Shown: positions 22,739-30,838 of the stretch, piece after piece
How the letters are laid out: every line of letters starts with the position of its first letter
Numbering within the stretch: the first letter of the stretch is position 1
NCBI GenBank assembly: GCA_945889495.1
Contig: CAMDBU010000021.1
Location: forward strand, 1-51,169
Length of the DNA: 51,169 nucleotides
DNA from: Syntrophobacter sp. SbD2
GTDB lineage: Bacteria > Desulfobacterota > Binatia > UBA9968
Direction of reading: 5' to 3'
Notes under the pieces: generated by a model
Databases searched by the model: none
What the model saw: the letters and a program-made list of their open reading frames with translations, nothing else
Told to the model about the DNA's origin: nothing
Translations under genes and position numbers: made by a program

Positions 22739-23863
22739 CTACGCGATGCCGTACAGCTTTGCCGGATTCTTATCCAGAATCGCCACCTTCGCCGACTCGC
22801 TAATGTCGGTGCGTTTTTGCAAGATTCCGGCGGCGCAGCGGTCGCGGTCGCCGTGGGGCATGTCACTGCCGAAGATCACTTGGCTTTCGCCGACCAGATT
22901 CAAAACATTCGGCAGGATTTCGTCTTCGACTTCGGTGCTAAAATAAATGTTGCCGCGCTTGATGTAGTCCATCACCGGTAGTTTTTGGATCGGCGCGGTT
23001 TGCGGCAGGAATTTTCTCAAGGTCGAGCCTTGGTTTTTGAAGCGGTGGTGGATTCTTTCAATAATGAAAGGCACCCACTGGCAGCCGGCTTCCAAGAAAA
23101 CAATTTTCAACTGGGGAAAGCGATCGAGCACGCCGCCGCTGACCAGGGCGGTGAAGGCCATCAAGAGCGGCACGTGAAAGGCGATGACGCCGGACGGATA
23201 AATATGCGAGTAAAGATTGTTCACCGCCGGGCAGGACCAGCCGACGTGGACGCCCAGGGCGAGATTTTCTTCGCAGAGCGCGGCGTAGAAGGGATCGAGG
23301 CGGGGATGATCGAGCATATCGTCGCCGGCGGTGCCGAGCACCATCACCGAGACGGCGCCCAGCTGCTTGGCCTCGCGAACTTGTTTGACCGCGCCGGCCA
23401 CGTCGTCGAGGTTGACCACCGCCGACCATTTGATGCGCCCTTGGCCGGACAACCGTTGGCCCATCCAACGGTTGTAAGAAGAAGTCAGCGCGCTGGCGAG
23501 CCCCACGTTCTTCGTTAGCGGGTACGCCAGAAACAGCGTCGTGTAGATCACCTGGATGGCGATGTCTTCGTCGTCCATCAATTTCAAGCGCGCGGGTATG
23601 TCGTCCAACTCCATGTTGGCGATGCTTTCCTTCTTGCCCAAGCTATGGGCGGCGATCTGGCCATTCACATTAGTCGGCGTGCCGAGATTGTTGCAGCCGG
23701 GACCGACCCGGCGCGGATAGAGCTGCTCTTCGATCACCCAATAGGCCAGCCCATCGACGCCGGCGACCCGCGGCCGCAGGGCGCGAAACGCCGGGTCTAA
23801 ATATTTATCGCTAAAAGTATCTACGTTCTCTTCGACATGGCCGTCGGCATCGATAACGCGCAT
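22739..23863 (-). CDS. amidohydrolase family 2 (ACMSD-like) protein
   Basis: A 374-residue metal-dependent TIM-barrel hydrolase or decarboxylase. It opens with VIDADGHVEE, the D-x-x-H counterpart of the strand-1 metal site. HVGWSCPAVN carries a further His, and FGSDMPHGDRD the catalytic Asp region near the C-terminus. The segment FPQLKIVFLEAGCQWVPF is characteristic of the ACMSD/OH-DDVA decarboxylase branch, common next to aromatic-acid catabolic genes. A zinc-dependent hydrolysis or non-oxidative decarboxylation of an aromatic or unsaturated acid is likely. It converges on the ABC binding protein, with the CGCCAAGG palindrome between them. Confidence 0.9.
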   Translation of the reverse strand: MRVIDADGHVEENVDTFSDKYLDPAFRALRPRVAGVDGLAYWVIEEQLYPRRVGPGCNNLGTPTNVNGQIAAHSLGKKESIANMELDDIPARLKLMDDEDIAIQVIYTTLFLAYPLTKNVGLASALTSSYNRWMGQRLSGQGRIKWSAVVNLDDVAGAVKQVREAKQLGAVSVMVLGTAGDDMLDHPRLDPFYAALCEENLALGVHVGWSCPAVNNLYSHIYPSGVIAFHVPLLMAFTALVSGGVLDRFPQLKIVFLEAGCQWVPFIIERIHHRFKNQGSTLRKFLPQTAPIQKLPVMDYIKRGNIYFSTEVEDEILPNVLNLVGESQVIFGSDMPHGDRDRCAAGILQKRTDISESAKVAILDKNPAKLYGIA

Positions 23864-24258
23864 GGGAAATTCCTCCGTGATGACTTGAGCTGTATTACTT
23901 GGTCGGCCGGGTTGTCAAGGCGAGTGGGGCGATGGGCACTGGCTCAGTTCGGGTAGGCGCACGTCGTCATGCTAAGAAAGATTTCTCGCTGCGCTCGAAA
24001 TGACAGCAGAAAGGTCCAGTTGTCATCTCGAACGAAGTGAGAGATCTTGGGCTCACTGAACCACTACCGCGCGATGTGGGGTTTTCGTCACTGGATGTTC
24101 TTGCCATCCGGCGATCGGATGGCGTAGCGACGCGCCCGAGTGAACGGCCAGCGGATTGCTGCTGGCCGTGACAAGATGAGCATTGCTTGGCAGGCACAGT
24201 ATCTGGGTTAAGGATGCGGTTGATTCGCGGCTTGCGGCTCGGTTACTCAAATTCTAAT
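23864..24258. other. 395-bp gene-free region
   Basis: No convincing gene. Short frames on the minus strand lack ribosome binding sites and conserved pattern. The only structure recognised is the palindromic element at 23964-24049. Confidence 0.6.
23964..24049. repeat. palindromic repeat of the GTCATTTCGAGC family, copy 2
   Basis: AAGAAAGATTTCTCGCTGCG continues into CTCGAAATGACA, then after a 15-20 base loop TTGTCATCTCGAACGAAGTG continues into AGAGATCTT. The left arm is the reverse complement of the right arm of the element at 13111-13187. Confidence 0.8.
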
Positions 24259-24585
24259 CTAGGCGACCTTTATTCGCAGTGGTCGAACGGTGAGCTGCAT
24301 TCCCATCGCGCGCAGCACCGCTCGCAAACTCTTCAACTCCGGATTGCCTTTCGACGATAGTGTCCGGTAGAGCGTATTGGCGTTCAACTTCGCGCTCCGT
24401 GCCAGCTTTTGCACACCGCCAAAGGCCTCGGACATTCGGCGCAAGGCGAGCATCAACTCGTTTTGATCGCCGTCTTCCAGGATCGCGTTTAAATACTCCG
24501 CCGCGAACACCGGGTCGTTGCGAACACTCTCCACGGTCGCCGCTTCATGGCTGCGGCTGGTCGGTGACTTTGATTTCCGAGTCAT
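24259..24585 (-). CDS. HigA-like antidote/HTH regulator, orphan
   Basis: A 108-residue protein of the 'probable addiction module antidote' type. DPVFAAEYLNAILEDGDQNE is the family N-terminal segment. Residues 50-90 form the helix-turn-helix (GGVQKLARSAKLNANTLYRT, then LSSKGNPELKSLRAVLRAMG). The normal partner is a HigB/RelE-like mRNA interferase directly upstream. None is present; the upstream genes are a VapC-type toxin and a small protein. It may be an orphan antitoxin, or a regulator recruited by the VapC module 46 bases upstream. Confidence 0.8.
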   Translation of the reverse strand: MTRKSKSPTSRSHEAATVESVRNDPVFAAEYLNAILEDGDQNELMLALRRMSEAFGGVQKLARSAKLNANTLYRTLSSKGNPELKSLRAVLRAMGMQLTVRPLRIKVA

Positions 24586-24631
24586 GATTTGCGGGGCTTA
24601 TCCTCGACCGATTCTGAGAACCTTTTGCCAA

Positions 24632-24835
24632 TTATGCCGCGCCACGATGTTCGGCGCGTTTCCGCACCGATTTCTTACCCTGTGGGCGCCGTGGTGGGCG
24701 GCTCACTACGGTAATCTGGCTCGCCTCCTCGTTCGCCTTTAGGTCGCGATAGATCGCGTTGAGATCGTTTTTAAAACGCGCGGCGTAGCGTTCACGGACT
24801 TTGTGAAGCTCATCCAATATCGGATCCTTTGCCAT
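24632..24835 (-). CDS. small antitoxin-like protein paired with PIN toxin
   Basis: A 67-residue protein, MAKDPILDELHKVRERYAAR at the N-terminus and a basic tail with PPRRPQGKKSVRK. DELHKVRERYAARFKNDLNAIYRDLK is a helical segment recurring in small proteins encoded beside PIN toxins. It starts three bases after the VapC stop; its Shine-Dalgarno GGAGG lies in the end of the toxin gene, so translation is coupled. The toxin-first order is the reverse of classical vapBC. Role as antitoxin is inferred from neighbourhood and size. Confidence 0.7.
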   Translation of the reverse strand: MAKDPILDELHKVRERYAARFKNDLNAIYRDLKANEEASQITVVSRPPRRPQGKKSVRKRAEHRGAA

Positions 24836-24838
24836 GGT

Positions 24839-25312
24839 TTAATCCTCCGTGAGCTCTTCAGGCGTACACATGATTGGCGGTTCGTAGCCACTGTTGCGGC
24901 AAACTCCCTCAATGAGGTTACGCATGCGAGCGTTCGCAATGTGTTTGCAATTCCATGTCAGCAGATACTCCATCCCATGGACCGCTGCCGTGCCGATGTG
25001 CAAAGCGTCGACCCTCGCTTTGGCGGGTAACGATTTGACTTGCATTAGTTCCTCGGCAACGCGCACGGCATCTTGAGTAGTCGCTAACACCGACATGCCT
25101 CTTACGCTGTCGAGCCTTTGCCTAGCCATATTCGGGTTGCCAGCGGCGGCTTCTTGGAGAACTAATTGCGACACGAACAACTCGTACCGATGGCGCTGCG
25201 AGTTCCACCACGTACGGGTAACTTGCTGATGAGCGGTTACAACTACGTTGCGCGTGACTCTGCCTGTCAGGTAACTAATGATCGAGGTCTCCACGTAAAC
25301 CTGCGGTAACAC
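24839..25312 (-). CDS. vapC: PIN domain (VapC-type) toxin/ribonuclease
   Basis: A 157-residue PIN-domain protein. Acidic active-site residues can be placed: Glu8 in YVETSIISYL (where Asp is more usual), Glu54 in LVLQEAAAG, and Asp102 in ARVDALHIGTAA, with the Asn/His motif TWNCKHIAN near residues 120-126. PIN toxins are Mg-dependent RNases cutting tRNA or rRNA. This branch, starting YVETS, is found with short 60-75 residue partners like the one downstream. Substituting Glu for the first Asp is common in this subfamily, so activity is plausible. Confidence 0.85.
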   Translation of the reverse strand: MLPQVYVETSIISYLTGRVTRNVVVTAHQQVTRTWWNSQRHRYELFVSQLVLQEAAAGNPNMARQRLDSVRGMSVLATTQDAVRVAEELMQVKSLPAKARVDALHIGTAAVHGMEYLLTWNCKHIANARMRNLIEGVCRNSGYEPPIMCTPEELTED

Positions 25313-25430
25313 GGGAGTAGCGTACTGGCTCTTGAGAAAGATCGCAAGCAGCGGTGAAACTGGCGCAAGGAACGCCGCCTTTGTTGTGGATAGTGCCCCC
25401 GTCTGTTAAACCCGACGGTAATTTACCGTC

Positions 25431-26666
25431 ATGCGCTTCACACCGACACCTTGGTTAATCGCCGCGTTTGCTTTTGTCGTCCTCGGATTCTCGCGCGGGC
25501 TGCATTCGTCCTTCGGGGTTTTTAATGTCGCTTTGCTCGATACTTTCGGTTGGAGCCGGGGGGCGACGGCGGGGATATTTTCTGTCGTGTTGGCGGTGGA
25601 TGCGCTGTTGTCGCCGGGGGCGGGGTATTTGCTCGACCGCTATGGCACGCGCAAGATCGCCATCGCCGGCTGTTTGATCATGGCGCTGGGTTTGTTTTTG
25701 AGCAGTCAGGTGTCGGCGCTGTGGCAGCTCTATATTTGCTTCGGCTTGGTGATGGCGTTGGGCTTCACGCTTACCGGCATGGTGCCGCATATTTTTTTGA
25801 TCTCGGAGTGGTTTGCCGAAAAGCGCGCGTCGGCCATCGGTGTGGTCTATGCCGGCAGCGGCGTCGGTATCATGATTTTGGCGCCGCTCAGCGAGTGGCT
25901 GATCTCCGGCTATGGCTGGGAGCGCGCCTTCGAGATTTACGCGGCGCTGGTGTTAGTGTTCCTGTTGCCGATCGTTTTTATCACCTACCAGCAGGGCCCC
26001 CATGGCCATAGCGGCGCCCATGGCGCGGTGAAAAAGGCCGAGGGCAATCAATGGACCGCCAAGCTGGCGTTGCAGAGTTTGCAGTTCTGGCTGCTGTTCA
26101 TCGCGCGTATCGGCGCGGCCTCCGGCACCACCGTCATCGTCACCCATCAAGTGGCCCATGTGGTCGATGTCGGGTTTAGCAAACTGTTAGCCGCGTCGGT
26201 GTTCGGCTTCGCCGGTATCACCAGCAGCTTCGGCCGGGTGATCTTCGGTTTCATCGCCGATCGTTTGAGCAAGCAGGCCGCTTACACGCTCAACATTGCC
26301 ATGACCGTGGTCGGTGTCGGCGCCTTGATGATCCTACGCGATCCCAGCCAGGTGTGGCTGCTCTATGTCTACGTGATTTTTTTCGGCATCGGCTTTGGCT
26401 CGCGGGCGGTGATTTTTTCCTCGCTCACCGCGGATATATTTACCGGCAAAGGCTTCGGCGCGATCCTCGGCTACTCTACCGTCGCGGTGGGCGTCGGCGG
26501 CGCGCTGGGCTCCTACTTTGGCGGCGTGTTTCATGACTGGACCGGCAGCTATACCATGTCGTTCACGTTGTCGACTTTGCTGCTGGCGGTCTCGGACGTC
26601 TGCATCTGGCTCGCCGCGGTGCCGGCGGTGGCGCTCTACGACAAGCGGCTGTGGGCGCGGAATTAA
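25431..26666 (+). CDS. MFS transporter
   Basis: A 411-residue major facilitator with about 12 helices. Loop 2-3 carries GAGYLLDRYGTRKIAIAG, the classical MFS motif. The second half shows a matching FGFIADRLSKQAAYT segment. Helix 1 is FAFVVLGFSRGLHSSFGVF. The family branch (OxlT-like or monocarboxylate) transports small organic anions; the substrate here is not deducible. It is distinct from the MFS gene at 8-9.4 kb. It stands alone between the toxin-antitoxin group and DUF309. Confidence 0.88.
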   Translation: MRFTPTPWLIAAFAFVVLGFSRGLHSSFGVFNVALLDTFGWSRGATAGIFSVVLAVDALLSPGAGYLLDRYGTRKIAIAGCLIMALGLFLSSQVSALWQLYICFGLVMALGFTLTGMVPHIFLISEWFAEKRASAIGVVYAGSGVGIMILAPLSEWLISGYGWERAFEIYAALVLVFLLPIVFITYQQGPHGHSGAHGAVKKAEGNQWTAKLALQSLQFWLLFIARIGAASGTTVIVTHQVAHVVDVGFSKLLAASVFGFAGITSSFGRVIFGFIADRLSKQAAYTLNIAMTVVGVGALMILRDPSQVWLLYVYVIFFGIGFGSRAVIFSSLTADIFTGKGFGAILGYSTVAVGVGGALGSYFGGVFHDWTGSYTMSFTLSTLLLAVSDVCIWLAAVPAVALYDKRLWARN

Positions 26667-26668
26667 CC

Positions 26669-26697
26669 CGTTCCAACTGTTCCAATCGTTCCAACTC
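26669..26697. repeat. GTTCCAAYY tandem repeat
   Basis: Three direct 9-bp copies GTTCCAACT, GTTCCAATC and GTTCCAACT immediately after the MFS stop codon. It looks like one arm of a palindromic word element whose second arm is not present. Confidence 0.6.
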
Positions 26698-26744
26698 GCC
26701 TTGAGGGTGCCGGCGGAAGTTGCTAGTTTACTCACTTCTAATCT

Positions 26745-27113
26745 ATGGATGCTCGGCTGCGCGACGGCATACGTCTATTTAACGACCAGAAATTTTTCGA
26801 CTGCCACGAAGTCTTGGAAGAATTCTATCGCGACAGCGAGGTCGAGGTTAAGCCGTTTCTCGAAGGGCTGATCACGCTCGCCGCGGCGTTTCGCATGTTC
26901 GTCGACTTCAAGGAGATCAAAGGGCCGGTGCGGGCGATTTACCAGGCATTGATTCGCTTCGAGAGTTATCCGCCGGCCTATTTGCAGGTGCGCTTGAAAG
27001 AGTTGAGCGCCGAGGCCGAAGCGTGGGCCAAAGCCGCGGAAGTCGCCGGCGCCACGCCGTCGGCGTCGAACATTCCAAAAATTCAGCTCCAACGTTTCAG
27101 CTTTTTTTCCTAA
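26745..27113 (+). CDS. DUF309 domain protein
   Basis: A 122-residue protein whose N-terminal half has the DUF309 signature FNDQKFFDCHEVLEEFYRD, followed by the helical LEGLITLAAAFRMFVDF repeat of the family. It is an all-helical fold. The conserved His/Glu (HEVLE) might bind metal, but function is unknown. It is followed seven bases later by mfd, which suggests co-transcription. Confidence 0.85.
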   Translation: MDARLRDGIRLFNDQKFFDCHEVLEEFYRDSEVEVKPFLEGLITLAAAFRMFVDFKEIKGPVRAIYQALIRFESYPPAYLQVRLKELSAEAEAWAKAAEVAGATPSASNIPKIQLQRFSFFS

Positions 27114-27120
27114 CCGACCC

Positions 27121-30100
27121 ATGACTGATCTTGCGCTACGCGAAAAGCTCGCCGGGTTCCTGCGTGGAACTTGGTCTGGCGCCAAGCGGCTGCAAGGCGT
27201 GCAGGGCGGCGCGCGGGCTTATTTACTGGCGCTCGCCGCGGCGGACGCCAATCGGCCGCTGCTCGTCATCGCGCCCAACGCCAATCAGGCGGAGACGCTC
27301 TATGACGATCTCGCGTTCTTTCTCGGCGAGGAGCGCGGTCTGGCGCCGCTGCGCCGCCGGCTCCATCTGTTTCCGTCCTGGGAAGTGTTGCCGTTTGAAA
27401 ATCTCTCGCCTCATCCGGAGAACATCGCCGGCCGCTTGGAAGGACTTTATAAATTAATAGAAGAGCCGGCGCCGATCTTGATCGCCACGCCGGCGGCGTT
27501 GATGCAGCGGGTGATCCCCAAGGACGAGCTGAAAAAATCCTATCTCTACATCGTCGTCGGCCAGGACTTGCCGCGCGAATCGTTGCTCGATCATTTGATG
27601 CACTGGGGCTTTCAAAATGTTCCCTTAGTCGAGGAGCGCGGCGACTTCAGCGTGCGCGGCGGCATCGTCGATCTGTTTCCGCCCGGCTATGGCCGGCCGA
27701 TCCGTTTGGAATTCGACGGCGACCGCTTGGAATCGATCCGCGAGTTTAGTCCAGCCAACCAGCGCACCGAAGCGGTGCAGGAAGAATTCATTCTGCTGCC
27801 GATGAAAGAGTTCGCACTGCGGCGTGCCGGCATCGACGAGTCGATCAAGCGATTGGAGCAGCGTGCCCTCGAACTGGAAGTCGATCGGCGCCAGCGCCAA
27901 GCGCTGATCGAGTCCTTGCGCGAAGGCATCCCAGTGGCTGGAGTAGAATTTTTGCTGCCGTTTTTCTGCCCCGAGCTGGTGCCGGTGACCGCTTATCTGC
28001 CGGACAACACGCTGATCTGGCTCGACGGCGCCGACCGCGTCGAGGCCGAGAGCGAGCGCTTCGGCCAGCATGCCTGGGAACGCAACAAGTTGGCGGTGGA
28101 AGAGCACCGCTTGGTGGCGCCGGTAGGGAGTCTATATTTAAATGAACATGAATGGCGCGACGCCTTGCAGCCGTTCTCGACGGTCCAAGGCGAGGCCTTG
28201 ATGCTGCTCGCCGCCGCGGAAAAGGCCCAGGCGGCGACCCTCACCGTCGAATCGTTTGTCACCACCGATCTGCGCCAGGACCCGGCGCTCCTCGGCAAAG
28301 ACGTCTCCCTGGCGCCGTTGGTGGAGCGGTTAAAAATTTGGTCCGGCGAAAAAGTCATCTTCGTGGCGCCGACCAAGGGCGACGCGGTGCGTTTGCGCGA
28401 ATTATTGGGCGGCTATCAAATGGACGCGGCGCTGATCGAGGATGCGATTCCCGATGTGCTAGCGCGCCCGGATGTCGCCCGCGGCATTGTGCGCGGCAAT
28501 TTGAATCAGGGCTTTCGCCTGCCTGAAGCGCATTTGATTTTCGTCACCTTCGACGAGATATTTGCCACCCGCAAACGCCAACCGACCACCGCGACCAAAA
28601 GCTACCCGAGCCATTTTCTCTCCAGCCTGAGCGAGTTGAAGCAAGATGACTACGTCGTCCATCTCGATCATGGCATCGGTGTTTACCGCGGTCTCAAGTT
28701 TCTCAAAGTGGCCGACGTCGCCGGCGAATTTCTCCATCTCGAATACGAAGCGGGCGACCGGCTCTATTTGCCCGTCGACCGCATCAACATGGTGCAGAAA
28801 TATATCGGCGGCGACGGCGCCCAGCCGGCGCTTGACCGCCTGGGCGGCACGAGCTGGGAGAAAGTCAAAGGTCGAGCGAAAAAAATCGTCCTCGCCATGG
28901 CCGAAGAATTAGTCCAACTCTACGCCCTGCGCGAAGCGCGCGGTGGCACCGCCTTCGCGCCGCCGGACAATATGTACAAAGAGTTCGAAGCCGCCTTCGA
29001 GTTCGAAGAGACGCCGGACCAGCAGCGCGCCATCGACGACACGCTTGAGAGCATGCAGAGCCCGAAACCGATGGACCGCTTGGTGTGCGGCGATGTCGGC
29101 TACGGCAAGACCGAAGTCGCCATGCGCGCGGCTTTTCTCGCCGTCGAGGGTGGCAAGCAGGTGGCGGTGTTGGCACCGACGACGATCCTGGCGCAGCAAC
29201 ATATGCAGACCTTCCGCCACCGGTTTCGTAACCATCCGATCCGCATCGAAATGGTCAGCCGCTTTTTGACCAGCAAAGAAATCGCCCAGGTGCTCATCGA
29301 CACCGCCAAGGGGCAAGTTGACGTGGTGGTCGGTACCCACCGCTTGCTGCAAAAGGATGTCGAGTTCAAAGACCTGGGTCTGGTGATCATCGACGAGGAG
29401 CACCGCTTCGGCGTAGTCCACAAAGAGCGGCTGAAAAAAATGCGCGCCCTGGTCGACGTTCTCAGTCTCACGGCGACGCCGATCCCGCGCACGTTGCATA
29501 TGTCGCTGGTGGGTATTCGCGATTTGAGCATCATCGAAACCCCGCCGGTGGACCGGCTGGCGATTCAAACTTATGTCACGCGCTACGATGACCGGGTGAT
29601 CCGCGACGCTATACTTCGTGAGATCGAGCGCGGCGGCCAGGTGTTTTTTCTCCACAACCGGGTCGAGACTATTGATAGACTAGCGCTCAAATTGTCCGAG
29701 CTCGTGCCCGAGGCGAAGATGGCGGTGGGCCATGGGCAGATGCGGCCCAAGGAGTTGGAGAAAGTCATGCTCGACTTTCTCGAGAACAAAACCCAAGTTC
29801 TGGTCTGCTCGGCGATCATCGAGTCCGGCCTCGACTTTCCCAACGCCAATACGATCATCATCAATCGCGCCGACCGCTTCGGCCTGGCCCAGCTCTATCA
29901 GCTGCGCGGCCGGGTCGGGCGCTCGCACCGCCATGCGTTCGCTTATTTACTGATTCCCGGCGAGCATGCGATCACGCCGGACGCCGAGCGGCGGTTGCGC
30001 GCGTTGCAGGAAATTGACGGCCTCGGCGGCGGTTTCAAGCTGGCGCTCCACGATTTGGAAATCCGCGGCGCGGGTAATTTACTTGGCGACCAGCAGTCGG

Positions 30101-30645
30101 GCCAGATCACCGCGGTGGGATTCGAGCTCTACACCGAAATGATGCAGGCGGCGATTCAGGAACTCAAAGGCGAAGAGATCCTGCCGGAGATCGATCCGGA
30201 GATCCGCCTGGGCATCTCGGCCTACTTCCCCGACGACTATATGCCCGACGCCAACCAGCGGCTGTATTTCTACAAGCGCTTGGCGAGTTTGAAAAACTCG
30301 GCCGAGCTCGACGAACTGAAAGCCGAGATCGAAGACCGCTTCGGACCCTATTCGGATGTCGTCGATAATTTATTCCTGGTGATGAATCTGCGCCGGGTGT
30401 TGAAAGAATTCCTGGTCCAGCAGATCAGCTTTTCCGACGGCAAGATTTTTCTGCTGTTCCACGCTGAGTCGCCGGTTAAAGTCGACAAGCTCCTGGAACT
30501 GATCCACAAACAAAAAAATCGCTTCCGCCTGGCCCCCGACGGCCGGCTGTCGTTCACGCCGAAAAATAAAGATTGGCAGCCGTTGGCCGATGAAGTGGTG
30601 CAGTTGTTGCACCAGATTCGCGAGATTCCGGCGGCCGCGCGATGA
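27121..30645 (+). CDS. mfd: transcription-repair coupling factor Mfd
   Basis: A 1174-residue SF2 translocase that removes stalled RNA polymerase and recruits UvrA. The N-terminal UvrB-like module is at 1-340. The RNA polymerase-interacting domain (YVVHLDHGIGVYRGL) begins near residue 510. Walker A GDVGYGKTE lies near 657, and DEEHRFG near 757. RGRVGRSHRHAFAYL is motif VI near residue 930. GFKLALHDLEIRGAGNLLGD is the TRG motif region. Length is full (E. coli 1148). ATG 27121 follows DUF309 by seven bases. It is not adjacent to uvrA (34.8 kb) but in the same arm of the window. Confidence 0.97.
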   Translation: MTDLALREKLAGFLRGTWSGAKRLQGVQGGARAYLLALAAADANRPLLVIAPNANQAETLYDDLAFFLGEERGLAPLRRRLHLFPSWEVLPFENLSPHPENIAGRLEGLYKLIEEPAPILIATPAALMQRVIPKDELKKSYLYIVVGQDLPRESLLDHLMHWGFQNVPLVEERGDFSVRGGIVDLFPPGYGRPIRLEFDGDRLESIREFSPANQRTEAVQEEFILLPMKEFALRRAGIDESIKRLEQRALELEVDRRQRQALIESLREGIPVAGVEFLLPFFCPELVPVTAYLPDNTLIWLDGADRVEAESERFGQHAWERNKLAVEEHRLVAPVGSLYLNEHEWRDALQPFSTVQGEALMLLAAAEKAQAATLTVESFVTTDLRQDPALLGKDVSLAPLVERLKIWSGEKVIFVAPTKGDAVRLRELLGGYQMDAALIEDAIPDVLARPDVARGIVRGNLNQGFRLPEAHLIFVTFDEIFATRKRQPTTATKSYPSHFLSSLSELKQDDYVVHLDHGIGVYRGLKFLKVADVAGEFLHLEYEAGDRLYLPVDRINMVQKYIGGDGAQPALDRLGGTSWEKVKGRAKKIVLAMAEELVQLYALREARGGTAFAPPDNMYKEFEAAFEFEETPDQQRAIDDTLESMQSPKPMDRLVCGDVGYGKTEVAMRAAFLAVEGGKQVAVLAPTTILAQQHMQTFRHRFRNHPIRIEMVSRFLTSKEIAQVLIDTAKGQVDVVVGTHRLLQKDVEFKDLGLVIIDEEHRFGVVHKERLKKMRALVDVLSLTATPIPRTLHMSLVGIRDLSIIETPPVDRLAIQTYVTRYDDRVIRDAILREIERGGQVFFLHNRVETIDRLALKLSELVPEAKMAVGHGQMRPKELEKVMLDFLENKTQVLVCSAIIESGLDFPNANTIIINRADRFGLAQLYQLRGRVGRSHRHAFAYLLIPGEHAITPDAERRLRALQEIDGLGGGFKLALHDLEIRGAGNLLGDQQSGQITAVGFELYTEMMQAAIQELKGEEILPEIDPEIRLGISAYFPDDYMPDANQRLYFYKRLASLKNSAELDELKAEIEDRFGPYSDVVDNLFLVMNLRRVLKEFLVQQISFSDGKIFLLFHAESPVKVDKLLELIHKQKNRFRLAPDGRLSFTPKNKDWQPLADEVVQLLHQIREIPAAAR

Positions 30646-30722
30646 GTGAAATGGAGTGATGGAGTATTGGGGTAATGGAGTGATGGGTTAGGACTCCGAT
30701 CCCATTACTCCACTACTCCAAG
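30646..30722. repeat. ATGGAGTG tandem-word palindrome
   Basis: Words ATGGAGTG, ATGGAGTATTGG and ATGGAGTGATGGG are followed after a short loop by CCCATTACTCCACTACTCCA. It is a hairpin-forming element placed directly at the mfd stop codon, so it may end the transcript. Confidence 0.8.
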
Positions 30723-30838
30723 CGGACTTCCTCCCGACCACTGACATACCCGCGCCCGCGCCGAGCCTACCGCTGCGGTTTGGAATTCAAAAATGACTAT
30801 GTTAGCTGTTATTTAGCTTGCCGGTGAGGCTTTAAACT

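Noticed and set aside
24053-24250. Small minus-strand frames between the amidohydrolase and the HigA-like gene
   Set aside because: No ribosome binding site and no conserved pattern. Part of the sequence is the palindromic element.
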